A stretch of 64,000 nt of DNA from UBA1930 sp051715485 (GTDB taxonomy: Bacteria; Bacteroidota; Bacteroidia; Chitinophagales; Chitinophagaceae): the NCBI GenBank assembly GCA_051715485.1, contig JBPXJV010000071.1, forward strand, positions 1 through 64,000, written 5' to 3'. The notes below the pieces were generated by a model, which saw only the letters and a list, made by a program, of their open reading frames with translations, was not told the origin of the DNA and made no database searches. The position numbers and the translations under genes were made by a program. Shown here one piece after another: positions 25,919-34,656 of the stretch. Positions within the stretch are counted from its first letter, which is position 1. Each line of letters opens with the position of its first letter.

Positions 25919-26680
25919 ATGAGTTACGCAGGAAAAAATTTACGTTACTTACGCAAAAAAAATTCTTGGACACAAGATGAATTTGCTTACAAACTACAAA
26001 TTAAACGTTCTTTACTTGGTGCCTATGAAGAAGAAAGAGCAGAGCCAAAATTAGAAGTGTTAGAAACAATTTCCTCCATGTTTAAACTTAGTTTAGAAGA
26101 ATTATTGTTTAACGATTTATCTGTAGAAAAAAGCAATAAAGGCAGTTATTTAGAACAGAGAAGAAATGCTAAAATTAGCCATACATCAAACGGTTTAATA
26201 TATTTTGTACCACAAAAAGCAGCAGCAGGTTACTTAAATGGTTATGCAGATCCTGATTTTTTAGATGAACTAAACACTTTTACTTTACCAATGCTAACAC
26301 ATGGCGATTACAGAGCTTTTGAAATTAAAGGAGATAGTATGATGCCTACACCAAGTGGTAGTGTTATAGTTGGCGAAAAAATTGAACATTTAGATGAAGT
26401 AAAAAGCAGTAATACTTATATACTATTAAGCAAAAGTGATGGAATTGTATATAAGAGATTAATAAAAAATACTAAGCCTAAAAACTCATTAACACTAATG
26501 AGCGATAATCCAGTATATGAACCATACAATATCAATACAGAAGATGTTTTAGAAGTTTGGAAAGCTATTTATATTTTACAAAAAGCCAGTAGCATACAGC
26601 GTTGGGAAATTGGTCAATTAGCCAATATGGTAGATAATTTACAACAACAAGTAACAACACTAAATAAAAAACTAAACTAA
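25919..26680 (+). CDS. XRE-family regulator with S24 (LexA/CI-like) autocleavage domain
   Basis: From the ATG at 25919 the product is 253 residues. An HTH_3 domain covers about 1-60 (LRYLRKKNSWTQDEFAYKL...). A hinge with the Ala-Gly pair in KAAAGYLNG (103-104) is the likely cleavage site. The S24 domain has nucleophile Ser140 in KGDSMMPT and Lys179 in YKRL. A short C-terminal coiled coil ends in LQQQVTTLNKKLN. Both catalytic residues are present, so RecA-stimulated self-cleavage is plausible. No phage genes surround it; such regulators occur as stand-alone chromosomal genes in Bacteroidota. The TTG at 25898 is a poorer start. A terminator follows, so it is monocistronic. Confidence 0.85.
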   Translation: MSYAGKNLRYLRKKNSWTQDEFAYKLQIKRSLLGAYEEERAEPKLEVLETISSMFKLSLEELLFNDLSVEKSNKGSYLEQRRNAKISHTSNGLIYFVPQKAAAGYLNGYADPDFLDELNTFTLPMLTHGDYRAFEIKGDSMMPTPSGSVIVGEKIEHLDEVKSSNTYILLSKSDGIVYKRLIKNTKPKNSLTLMSDNPVYEPYNINTEDVLEVWKAIYILQKASSIQRWEIGQLANMVDNLQQQVTTLNKKLN

Positions 26681-26705
26681 TTTTTTTTGATGGGTTAGTA
26701 ACATT

Positions 26706-26728
26706 AAGCCTACATATAGTGTAGGCTT
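26706..26728 (+). terminator. Terminator after the S24 regulator gene
   Basis: A 9-bp stem AAGCCTACA/TGTAGGCTT with a 5-base loop, followed by TTGCTTTTTT, 25 bp after the stop codon. Confidence 0.75.
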
Positions 26729-26800
26729 TTGCTTTTTTACAAAACAATAAGCAATTTGGATAATAAAATATAAATCTATATTCATAATAAATACAAATCG

Positions 26801-26808
26801 TACATTTG
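26801..26808 (+). promoter_or_regulatory. Bacteroidota -7 box upstream of mdh
   Basis: TACATTTG followed by CACC, a perfect match to TAnnTTTG, 42 bases before the mdh ATG. No TTTG at -33 is visible. Confidence 0.55.
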
Positions 26809-26849
26809 CACCGCAAAAAATAATCAATTAAATATAAAATCATTTTAGT

Positions 26850-27779
26850 ATGAAAGTAACAGTAGTAGGTGCAGGAGCAGTAGGAGCAACTTGTGCCGAT
26901 AATATTGCACGTAAAGAACTTGCAACAGAATTAGTTTTATTAGATATTAAAGAAGGTTTTGCTGAAGGTAAGGCTCAAGATATGATGCAAACAGCCACTT
27001 TATTAGGTTTTGACACAAAAATTACAGGTAGTACCAACGATTATTCTAAAACAGCAGGAAGCGATGTTGTTGTAATTACTTCAGGTATTCCTCGTAAACC
27101 AGGTATGACACGTGAAGAATTAATTGGTACAAATGCTGGAATAGTAAAAAATGTTTGTCAAAATATTCTTCAACATAGCCCAAATGCAATTATAATAATC
27201 ATCAGCAATCCAATGGATACTATGACTTATTTAGCATTAACATCAACAGGACTGCCTAAACATAGAATAATAGGAATGGGTGGCATTTTAGATAGTAGCC
27301 GTTTTAAATATCAATTAAGCCAACACTTAGGTGCAAACCCATCAGATTTGAATGCTGTAGTAATTGGTGGTCATGGCGATACTACAATGATTCCTTTAAT
27401 TAGAAAAGCAACTTGGAATAGTGCACCAGTAACAGATTTTTTATCTGCCGAACAACAAGAAAAAATTATTAATGATACTATGGTTGGTGGGGCTACACTT
27501 ACCAAATTAATTGGTACAAGTGCTTGGTATGCACCAGGAGCAGCAGGTGCTGCTTTAGTAGAAGCAATAGTACGTGATGAGAAAAAATTATTTACTTGTT
27601 GTGTAGCATTAGATGGTGAGTATGGACAAAAAGATATTTGTATGGGAGTGCCTGTTATTATTGGAAAAAATGGTTGGGAAAAAATTATAGACTTTAAATT
27701 AAATGAAACAGAACAAGCTGCTTTCAATAAAAGTGCAGATGCAGTACGAAATATGAATGATGTATTAAAAACACTTTAA
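26850..27779 (+). CDS. mdh: Malate dehydrogenase
   Basis: NAD-dependent oxidation of malate to oxaloacetate in the TCA cycle. The 309-residue protein is of the LDH-like MDH type. It has a Rossmann motif VVGAGAVGATCADNIA at the start, substrate Arg residues in RKPGMTREEL, the conserved ISNPMDTMTYLA, and catalytic His in GGHGDTTMIP. Complete and of normal length. It is flanked by terminators on both sides, hence a single-gene unit with its own promoter. Confidence 0.95.
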   Translation: MKVTVVGAGAVGATCADNIARKELATELVLLDIKEGFAEGKAQDMMQTATLLGFDTKITGSTNDYSKTAGSDVVVITSGIPRKPGMTREELIGTNAGIVKNVCQNILQHSPNAIIIIISNPMDTMTYLALTSTGLPKHRIIGMGGILDSSRFKYQLSQHLGANPSDLNAVVIGGHGDTTMIPLIRKATWNSAPVTDFLSAEQQEKIINDTMVGGATLTKLIGTSAWYAPGAAGAALVEAIVRDEKKLFTCCVALDGEYGQKDICMGVPVIIGKNGWEKIIDFKLNETEQAAFNKSADAVRNMNDVLKTL

Positions 27780-27804
27780 ACATTTGTTTTTAAAATAATA
27801 AGCT

Positions 27805-27833
27805 AAAGCAGTATTCCAAAAGAATACTGCTTT
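27805..27833 (+). terminator. Terminator after mdh
   Basis: A 12-bp stem AAAGCAGTATTC/GAATACTGCTTT with a CAAAA loop, followed by a T-run, 25 bp after the mdh stop. Confidence 0.85.
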
Positions 27834-27993
27834 TTGTATATGGCAAATATCAAGTACAATGATTAATTAATTAGGTTTTAGATTAACAAACGAGAAGTGC
27901 TACAAACAGAATTATTAAAAGGTTATTATAGAAATATATTTTAAGTTAATAACTATCAAAAAAAATGAACAACATCTCTATTTCATTTAGGCA

Positions 27994-28707
27994 TTATTTC
28001 CCTTTAATAATCTGTTGAATATCTTCATCATCTTCTATAAAATTCATTTGCTGTAATATTTGAGGATAACGCCAAGCAACACGTTTACTCATTGGTACAA
28101 CTGTAAAAATTTTAGGATTAGGCAGACAAGCAATAATCATAGCAGCTTCTGCTCTTGATAATTTATTAGCTGGTTTATGAAAATAATTTTGAGCTGCTGC
28201 TTCAACACCAAATATACCTTTACCCATTTCAATTACATTCAAATAAACTTCTAAAATTCTTTTCTTACCCCACATCCATTCAATCATTTGTGTAAAATAA
28301 AACTCAGGAATTTTTCTAATGTAGCCTCCACCTTGCCATAAAAAAACATTCTTAGCTGTTTGTTGAGAAATAGTACTTGCTCCACCGCCCAACGGTATTC
28401 TTGATTTTTTCTTTCTCCCTTTTTTGGGTTGAAAACTTTTTTGAATTGCATCCCAATCAAAACCATTATGGTCTGCAAATAATTGATCTTCGCTGGCAAT
28501 AGCTGCTAATTTTATGTTGTAGCCCATTTCATTCCAACTTACATAATCTCTTTTTAATCCATAACTAAATGAATTGGAAATTTGTGTTATTGTTATTGGA
28601 GGGTCAACCCATTTACAAATAATAATGTATAAAAAAGATGAAACAAATGCAAAAAGAAAAATTCTCTTAATCCATTTCCAAGTGTTTTTTAATAATGGGC
28701 TACTCAT
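27994..28707 (-). CDS. mtgA: Monofunctional peptidoglycan glycosyltransferase
   Basis: A GT51 enzyme polymerising lipid II into glycan strands outside the inner membrane. The 237-residue product has one N-terminal membrane anchor (about 14-32), followed by the catalytic domain with AIASEDQLFADHNGFDWDA (catalytic Glu) and GGGASTISQQTAKNVFLWQG, then WMWGKKRILEVYLNVIEMGKGIFG (second conserved Glu). There is no transpeptidase domain, so it is the monofunctional type. It stands alone: 252 bp of mostly AT-rich DNA separate it from the DUF4296 gene. Confidence 0.93.
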   Translation of the reverse strand: MSSPLLKNTWKWIKRIFLFAFVSSFLYIIICKWVDPPITITQISNSFSYGLKRDYVSWNEMGYNIKLAAIASEDQLFADHNGFDWDAIQKSFQPKKGRKKKSRIPLGGGASTISQQTAKNVFLWQGGGYIRKIPEFYFTQMIEWMWGKKRILEVYLNVIEMGKGIFGVEAAAQNYFHKPANKLSRAEAAMIIACLPNPKIFTVVPMSKRVAWRYPQILQQMNFIEDDEDIQQIIKGK

Positions 28708-28959
28708 ACAAATAATATTATTACCAACCTTGTATATAAACTTTTAATAAAAATATTCACTGCTGTCCGTTAAAAATACTATTATCTAACATAATGACAA
28801 CAAATTTCAGGACGAGACAATTTAGACAATTTATAAAATATATTTAGTATAATTTTTTATATCCATTTTTAAAACTGAAATTAAGATTACTTAATGTTAA
28901 AGCATTAGAAAATTTATATACAACAATAGCAAGGATGTGATATTAGTAACTCTTACATT

Positions 28960-29421
28960 TTATTGATGTTGTTTACCTTCTTCAATTTTAAAGGGTTTTA
29001 ATTTTAGTTTAATTTTTTTTACGCTATCTCTTGCTTGTTCATTTTGAGGTGTAGCTATTGGAATAGTTTCTTTAAGATGCTGATTTACCAAACTTCTTTG
29101 CCTTTGTCCATAAGTTAAAGAAGAATCAATAATTGCTTTAAAGAGAGTAGGCTTATTGCTGTAATATTGATAACTATCAAAAAAATGTTTTGATGTAATT
29201 TTATGCAATGCAAATATTTTTTGATAAAGAGTGTCTCTGGTAATTTGTGCTTCTGATGATTGATTGTTTTGTTGATGTAAGGTCTTTGTAAGTTCATCGG
29301 CACAAGTCATTTCCCAAATAATTACTTTCATACTATCCGAAGATAGGTATTGATTATTCTCACTTCTATTACACGAAAAAATGAAACAGAATGATACAAT
29401 AGCAACTATAAATCTTTTCAT
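28960..29421 (-). CDS. DUF4296-type lipoprotein
   Basis: A 153-residue lipoprotein (lipobox FIFSC near residue 17). The body is helical and carries the DUF4296 pattern: an acidic WEMTCADELTK helix, then LYQKIFALHKITSKHFFDSYQYYSNKP. The C-terminus is basic and low in complexity. The family is confined to Bacteroidota and its function is unknown. It sits four bases downstream of the DUF4835 gene, so translational coupling is likely and its role probably concerns the envelope. Confidence 0.7.
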   Translation of the reverse strand: MKRFIVAIVSFCFIFSCNRSENNQYLSSDSMKVIIWEMTCADELTKTLHQQNNQSSEAQITRDTLYQKIFALHKITSKHFFDSYQYYSNKPTLFKAIIDSSLTYGQRQRSLVNQHLKETIPIATPQNEQARDSVKKIKLKLKPFKIEEGKQHQ

Positions 29422-29425
29422 TAAA

Positions 29426-30352
29426 TTATCTTAATTGTTCTCTATACTTAGTAATATTAGCAACATCTAAAAAAGATAAAATATCAATTACTCTTTGCTT
29501 TTCTTGCATTTCGGCATTTTTAAAAATACCAATTAGTTCAGCAGATTTACTTTGCATAAAAAACTGAACAAACATTGTGTTAGGGTTTTCCTTATTGAAG
29601 CTTTGAAGTTGTGCTAAAGATTGTAATACATTACTTCTTGCTTCTTTTTCGGTATCATACATTTTATCTAATCCATTTCTGTAATAACCATACATTACAT
29701 CATGCACAACATTATATTTTGTATTTATTAAATTTTCCACTAAAAAATAACGATTTCTTAATCCATCAAAAACACGCCATCCCGAAATGTTTTTTCCTTC
29801 TGGTGCATTGTTTACAATGTTTTGAGCTTTCTGAAAAAAAGACTGTCCCCCATTTGGAGAAAATGAATCATAATCTAATCCAATAATCATATTAGCATAG
29901 TAAGCAAAAACGGCTGTAAGATTTGCTACTAAAGCATCTGAGCCTTGTACTCTATTCTCATTAAACTCTACTGGTTGATATTGTACATATTTAAAAGTAA
30001 TATCAGCATCCATAAAATTCATAATGGCTGTTTGATAAGAAGAGTTGTAAACGGGTCTTGCTGCTTGAATTGTTAAAGAGCCTTTATAAACATCTTGATC
30101 TACTATATTTTCTAAGTTCAATAAAAAATTACAAACTATTTTTTCATTGTCTTTAAATACATCATTACTCCATTTACGTGTATTTAAAAAATTATTTAAT
30201 TGAGTTTGAAGTGTAGTAAAAATTTTCTTGTCAACTGTTGTTGGAATTCTATTAGATATAACAGTAACATTTGCTCTAAGCTCTTGAGCAAATGAAAAAC
30301 TGTTTAAACAAAATGTAAATAATAATATTAATAAAATGTTACGATACATCAT
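29426..30352 (-). CDS. DUF4835 family secreted protein (T9SS PorD-like)
   Basis: A 308-residue exported protein with a signal peptide ending near FSFAQ. The start of the mature part, LRANVTVISNRIPTTVDKKIFTTLQTQL split over two strands, and the later LNTRKWSNDVF and VCNFLLNLENI, match the DUF4835 family. I recall that some annotation sources link this family to type IX secretion under the name PorD; I treat that as tentative. It overlaps coaBC by 4 bp (stop/start), so the two are coupled. The coaBC-DUF4835-DUF4296 order is conserved in many Bacteroidota to my knowledge. Confidence 0.75.
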   Translation of the reverse strand: MMYRNILLILLFTFCLNSFSFAQELRANVTVISNRIPTTVDKKIFTTLQTQLNNFLNTRKWSNDVFKDNEKIVCNFLLNLENIVDQDVYKGSLTIQAARPVYNSSYQTAIMNFMDADITFKYVQYQPVEFNENRVQGSDALVANLTAVFAYYANMIIGLDYDSFSPNGGQSFFQKAQNIVNNAPEGKNISGWRVFDGLRNRYFLVENLINTKYNVVHDVMYGYYRNGLDKMYDTEKEARSNVLQSLAQLQSFNKENPNTMFVQFFMQSKSAELIGIFKNAEMQEKQRVIDILSFLDVANITKYREQLR

Positions 30353-31539
30353 ACATAATTTGCAATTAATGATACAATATCTTTAGCTACTTCTGTTTTA
30401 GATTTTACTTCATACTCTTTCATACTACCATTTTTGTTAATGATGGTTATTTTATTGGTATTTAATCCAAAACCAGCACCTTTATGTTTTAGCGAATTTA
30501 AAACAATGGCATCTGCTTTTTTCGATTTTAACTTATTTAAAGCATTTTCTTTTTCATTATTAGTTTCTAAAGCAAAGCCTAATAAAAACTGATTCTTCTT
30601 TTTAATACTACCTAAATGTGCTAATATGTCTTTATTTTTTGTTAGTTGTAATGTTATATTTTTTTCTTTCTTTTTAATTTTTTCTTTAGATGGTTTTAAA
30701 GGCTTATAATCTGCAACTGCAGCAGCCATGATTGTTATATCGGTATTATTAAACTCTTTTACAACAGCATTAAACATTTCATCAGCAGTTTTTACATCAA
30801 TTATTTTAATGCCCCTAAAAGAAGTAGATACTTGAACAGCTCCAGCAACTAATGTAACTTGAGCTCCTTGAAAATAAAATTCTTCTGCTAATGCAAAACC
30901 CATTTTACCCGATGAATGATTGCCAATAAATCTTACAGGGTCAATTGGTTCATGAGTTCCTCCAGCAGTAATTAAAATTTTTTTTCCACAAAATTCATTG
31001 GTTCTAAAAAATTGTTCTGTTATAAAAGTTACTATTTCTTCTGGCTCTGCCATTCTTCCTTCACCAAATAATCCACTTGCTAATTCACCTTTATTAACTG
31101 TAATAATGTGTACCCCATCTTTTTTTATAGTGGATAAGTTTCTTTTAGTTGCAGCATGCTTCCACATATCTTCATCCATTGCTGGTGCCACAACAATAGG
31201 GCAGATTGCAGAAAGCCAAGTTGCTAATAACATATTATCGCAAATACCATTAGCCATTTTAGCTAATGTATTACAACTTAGTGGGGCTATAATAAATACA
31301 TCTGCCCAACGACCTAACTTTACATGATTTTCCCATTCATCATTTTCAGCTAATTCAATTATAACTTTATTTTTAGATAATACAGATAGGGTTAGTGGTG
31401 TAACAAATTCTTTAGCACAAGGTGTTATTACAACTTTTACTTCTGCTTTTGCTTTAATTAAAAGCCTTACTAACAATAAAGTTTTATAAGCAGCTATACT
31501 GCCTGTAATGCCTATGAGTATTTTTTTGTTTTTTAGCAT
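30349..31539 (-). CDS. coaBC: Bifunctional phosphopantothenoylcysteine decarboxylase / phosphopantothenate-cysteine ligase
   Basis: Catalyses two consecutive steps of coenzyme A synthesis from 4'-phosphopantothenate and Cys. The 396-residue protein has the N-terminal flavin-dependent decarboxylase (CoaC, about 1-185: LIGITGSIAAYK, NTLAKMANGICDNMLLATWL, PAMDEDMW) and the C-terminal ligase (CoaB, about 186-396: TAGGTHEPIDPVRFIGNHSSGKMG, AAAVADYKP, LGFALET). Complete fusion of normal length. It begins 77 bp after rpoZ with a terminator hairpin between them. Confidence 0.95.
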   Translation of the reverse strand: MLKNKKILIGITGSIAAYKTLLLVRLLIKAKAEVKVVITPCAKEFVTPLTLSVLSKNKVIIELAENDEWENHVKLGRWADVFIIAPLSCNTLAKMANGICDNMLLATWLSAICPIVVAPAMDEDMWKHAATKRNLSTIKKDGVHIITVNKGELASGLFGEGRMAEPEEIVTFITEQFFRTNEFCGKKILITAGGTHEPIDPVRFIGNHSSGKMGFALAEEFYFQGAQVTLVAGAVQVSTSFRGIKIIDVKTADEMFNAVVKEFNNTDITIMAAAVADYKPLKPSKEKIKKKEKNITLQLTKNKDILAHLGSIKKKNQFLLGFALETNNEKENALNKLKSKKADAIVLNSLKHKGAGFGLNTNKITIINKNGSMKEYEVKSKTEVAKDIVSLIANYV

Positions 31540-31568
31540 ATAGCTTTATAAATATTAAAGATAAACAA

Positions 31569-31594
31569 AAACGACAGTAATTATACTGTCGTTT
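31569..31594 (-). terminator. Terminator after rpoZ
   Basis: An 11-bp stem AAACGACAGTA/TACTGTCGTTT with a 4-base loop. On the minus strand it is followed by TTTTGTTTAT, fitting termination of the bamD-rpoZ transcript 23 bp past the rpoZ stop. Confidence 0.75.
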
Positions 31595-31616
31595 GGCTTA
31601 TAATTTTATAGAAAAA

Positions 31617-31961
31617 TTAGTTGAATAAATCTTCATCATTATTTTTTCTATAATAAATTTTGTCTTCTAAAAATTCTTCAGTAGCTAAAATTGCAGCATT
31701 TGGCATTTTTTCGTAAGCTTTAGAAATTTCAATTTGTTCCTTATTTTCATGAACTTCCTCTAAGCTATCTGTATGACTTGCAAACTCTTCTAATTTGCTA
31801 TGTAACTCATCTTTTAATGATACATTAATTTGATTGGCTCTTTTAGAAATAATAGAGATAGATTCGTATAAATTGCCAGTTACTTTTTTAATGTCGGCAA
31901 GATTTTTTGTTTCTATAACACTGGTAGTATTTGCACTAAGCTGTCTTCTTAATTTGCTCAT
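31617..31961 (-). CDS. rpoZ: RNA polymerase omega subunit, Bacteroidota type
   Basis: A 114-residue protein matching the divergent omega subunit of Bacteroidota: TKNLADIKKVTGNLYESISIISKRANQI at about 18-45 is the omega core, and ISKAYEKMPNAAILATEEFLEDKIYYRK closes it. Omega helps assembly of the beta-prime subunit in core RNA polymerase. It overlaps the bamD 3' end by 26 bp in another frame, so translation is probably coupled. Position between bamD and coaBC agrees with the usual Bacteroidota gene order. Confidence 0.82.
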   Translation of the reverse strand: MSKLRRQLSANTTSVIETKNLADIKKVTGNLYESISIISKRANQINVSLKDELHSKLEEFASHTDSLEEVHENKEQIEISKAYEKMPNAAILATEEFLEDKIYYRKNNDEDLFN

Positions 31962-32754
31962 TTTTTATTTTTTTAATAAAGTTAGTTGATAAATTTTTAT
32001 AGCGTTCAGATTCGGATAGATATTTACTATCTTGAAATCTTTCAGAAAAATCGGTACACTCTCTTATCACTTTTTCAAATCTTTCTTCTTGTTTAGAAGT
32101 TATACTCATTTCAGCATATTTATAATAAGATTTTATAACAAGTAGCTTGTACTCATCTGCTCTTTTAGAATCAGGAAAATTTTCTGAAACTGATGAATAT
32201 GAAATTGCTGCTGATTTATAAAAACCTAAATTATAATATAGCTCTGCACTTTTAAATTCTTTTTGTTCTAATTTTTCTCTGCATAAATCTATGATATTTG
32301 AAGCATCTTTAACTCTTGTAGATGTTGGATGAGTACTAATAAAAGACTGCATTAAACCAATAGTTTTATAGGTATTTGTTTGGTCTAACTCTACTTTAGG
32401 AGATTGTTTGTAATAACAAAAAGCTCTCATATACTCACACTCTTCAGACTTTGAGCTATTAGGAAATGTTTCAACAAAACTCTTAAAAAGATTTTCTGCA
32501 TTCACATAATCTTTATCATAATAATAGCAGTAAGCAAATTTGTAATAAGTATCTTCAAACTGTGCTGTACCTTTTACAAAAGGAAAAGTTTCTTCGAACA
32601 ATATTTGAGCAAACCGATATTTTTGTTTAGCATAAAATTGCTCTGCCATTTTCAATTTATATTGATGGTCTTTGCTCTTCTGAATTTTACCAAATTTTGA
32701 AGTACAGGAAACCATTAATAGTACCAATGAGAAATATAGAAGATTTTTTTTCAT
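31936..32754 (-). CDS. bamD: Outer-membrane assembly lipoprotein BamD
   Basis: The essential lipoprotein of the BAM complex that inserts beta-barrels. From the ATG at 32754 the product is 272 residues, with signal MKKNLLYFSLVLLMVSC ending in a lipobox. Five TPR-like units follow (LKMAEQFYAKQKYRFAQILFEE, FAYCYYYDKDYVNAENLFK, YYNLGFYKSAAISYSS among them). The in-frame ATG at 32799 would place 15 extra residues before the signal peptide and is rejected. A -7 box TAGCTTTG lies only 10 bases before 32754. Confidence 0.9.
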   Translation of the reverse strand: MKKNLLYFSLVLLMVSCTSKFGKIQKSKDHQYKLKMAEQFYAKQKYRFAQILFEETFPFVKGTAQFEDTYYKFAYCYYYDKDYVNAENLFKSFVETFPNSSKSEECEYMRAFCYYKQSPKVELDQTNTYKTIGLMQSFISTHPTSTRVKDASNIIDLCREKLEQKEFKSAELYYNLGFYKSAAISYSSVSENFPDSKRADEYKLLVIKSYYKYAEMSITSKQEERFEKVIRECTDFSERFQDSKYLSESERYKNLSTNFIKKIKNEQIKKTA

Positions 32755-33088
32755 GAAAGTGTGCAAAGCTAAGGGTTTTGAGAGTAATTTAAATAACATT
32801 GAATCTGCTAATTAAAAAAAGTTATATAATTTGAATAGTCATAAAAAAATAAAACACTATTTTTTAACAACTATGATGTACAAAATAAGAAATTAAACTA
32901 TAAATAAACACAAACAAAAATATAAGTCTAAAAATGAAAATCAACAATTTATACATCATTAAAAATAAATTTAGTAAAATTTTATGAGAAATTTATAGTT
33001 GATTATATATGGGCGTTGTAAGAGGCATATTTGGCGACGTCCTATTTGCTTCGTCTTTCTTTTCTTTAGGTCAATACACCCTAACTTC
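32755..33088. other. Intergenic region of 334 bp
   Basis: Apart from the bamD promoter box at 32764-32771, the region is very AT-rich (32800-33000) and has no open frame longer than about 17 codons. The last 80 bp (33009-33085) are richer in GC and contain GGCGTTGTAAG and GGCGACGTCC but no stable hairpin or recognisable gene. It follows the acyl-CoA synthetase stop codon. Confidence 0.5.
32764..32771 (-). promoter_or_regulatory. Bacteroidota -7 box upstream of bamD
   Basis: The minus strand reads TAGCTTTGCACAC, matching TAnnTTTG plus the GCAC extension seen at atpG, rpsA and mdh. It ends 10 bases before the bamD ATG, implying a very short leader and supporting the start at 32754. Confidence 0.5.
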
Positions 33089-34600
33089 TTATTCATTTAT
33101 TTGACCTTTCGTATTGTTGCCTTTAGTAAACCATTTTTTTATTTCTGGTTTTAAAATTTTGCCCATTGCATTTCTTGGTAATTGCTGAACAAAAATAATT
33201 TTTCTGGGAGTTTTATAATCTGCAATATTATTCCTCATCCAATTTTTGAAATCAACTTCAGTTATATTACCTACAATTGCTACAACAATAATTTCGCCCC
33301 AAACAGCATCTGGTAAAGCAACTACTGCACACTCATTTATTAAAGGATGTGTAAGTAAAACATTTTCTATTTCCAAAGCAGAAATTTTATAACCACCAGA
33401 CTTTATTATATCTGTTGATTTTCTTCCTAAAATTTTGTAATAACCATCATCATTTTTTTCTACAAAATCGCCTGTTTTAAACCATCCATTTTCAAATGCT
33501 TTTGTTGTTTCTTCTGGTTTATTCCAATATTGTTTAAAAACAGTTTCCCCTTTTACATACAACTCTCCTGCTGTATTATTAGAATTAATTTCCTTTCCAT
33601 CTTCATCAACAATTTTTACTTCAACAAATGGTAATGGGAAACCAACAGTGCCTGCTTTTCTTTCTTCATTTAATGGGTTTGAAAGAGCCATACCAATTTC
33701 TGTCATGCCATATCTTTCTAATAAAGTATGACCACTAATAGTTTTCCATTTTTCTAAAATAGTTATTGGTAAAGCAGCAGAGCCTGAAACCATTAAACGC
33801 AATGCCTTCATTCCATTTTGCCAATTAATTTTTGTTGCATCATCTAAAGTTTCAAAGTATTGAATTAATTTTTGATAAACTGTTGGCACAGCCATAAATA
33901 AGGTAAGTTCTTTACTTATCATTCTTTGAGAAACATAAGTAGCATCAAAGTTTGATTGCATTTCTACAACTGCACCATTATACAATGCACAACAAGTAAT
34001 ATTTACAAGACCATGTACATGATGCATTGGCAAAACATTTAAAATTCTATCAGTATTTTTCCATTGCCAAGCAATAGTTAAAGAACGAATTTGTATATCT
34101 AATTGTTTATGACTTATTACAACTCCTTTTGGTTTACCAGTTGTGCCACTAGTGTAAATCATTATAGCATTATCATCAAGTGTTGTTGTTGAAAAACTTG
34201 TTTTATTGTCATTTTTATTTAACAATAAATCATCAAGAGTTATACATTGCGTATTAGCTAATTCTAAAGTATTAATTTTTTCTTCAAAATTTTTATCATA
34301 AATAAATAATGGTGCCTTAGTATCTTGAATTAAATAATCTATTTCGTGTTTAGTGTGTGAAATATGTACTGGCACTGCAATACAGCCAATTAACCAAATA
34401 GCCCATTGTACTGAAACATAATTATAGCTTGATGGAAAAAGAAACAAAATTGGCTGATTGTGTATGTTGTATTGAAGAATTGCTTGAGCAATTATATTTG
34501 ATTGATTTAATAAAGTTGTATAAGAGTAAGAGCCTGTATTATCTATAATTGCAATAGCATTATTAAAAGTTTTTGCATTTTCAAAAATAGGGAGTATCAT
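33089..34600 (-). CDS. AMP-forming acyl-CoA synthetase (MatB/fatty-acyl ligase-like)
   Basis: An ANL-superfamily adenylating enzyme of 503 residues from the ATG at 34600 (an upstream GTG/ATG at 34621 would add seven). Motifs: A3 MIYTSGTTGKPKGVVISH, A5 LLERYGMTE, A7 ELYVKGETVF...GWFKTGD, A8 LGRKSTDIIKSGGYKIS and the catalytic Lys in LPRNAMGKILK, all present. Overall pattern (MHHVHGLVN, C-terminal NAMGKI) is nearest to malonyl-CoA synthetase and medium/long-chain fatty acyl-CoA ligases. The exact acid substrate is not determinable. It follows the folate genes by 56 bp in the same direction. Confidence 0.85.
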   Translation of the reverse strand: MILPIFENAKTFNNAIAIIDNTGSYSYTTLLNQSNIIAQAILQYNIHNQPILFLFPSSYNYVSVQWAIWLIGCIAVPVHISHTKHEIDYLIQDTKAPLFIYDKNFEEKINTLELANTQCITLDDLLLNKNDNKTSFSTTTLDDNAIMIYTSGTTGKPKGVVISHKQLDIQIRSLTIAWQWKNTDRILNVLPMHHVHGLVNITCCALYNGAVVEMQSNFDATYVSQRMISKELTLFMAVPTVYQKLIQYFETLDDATKINWQNGMKALRLMVSGSAALPITILEKWKTISGHTLLERYGMTEIGMALSNPLNEERKAGTVGFPLPFVEVKIVDEDGKEINSNNTAGELYVKGETVFKQYWNKPEETTKAFENGWFKTGDFVEKNDDGYYKILGRKSTDIIKSGGYKISALEIENVLLTHPLINECAVVALPDAVWGEIIVVAIVGNITEVDFKNWMRNNIADYKTPRKIIFVQQLPRNAMGKILKPEIKKWFTKGNNTKGQINE

Positions 34601-34656
34601 AAAATTTTTATTCTTATGCAATATACAATAGAAGAAAAATATGAAGCTATTAAAAA

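Noticed and set aside
25919..26680. S24 regulator as a prophage marker
   Set aside because: No integrase, structural or lysis genes in the surroundings.
28708..28959. Similarity of the motif GGACGAGACAA (28803 region) to GGACGACTAAA (20380 region) as IS remnants
   Set aside because: The match is too short and has no inverted partner.
33009..33085. GC-richer stretch after the acyl-CoA synthetase gene as a small RNA gene
   Set aside because: No stable stem, terminator or promoter can be paired with it.
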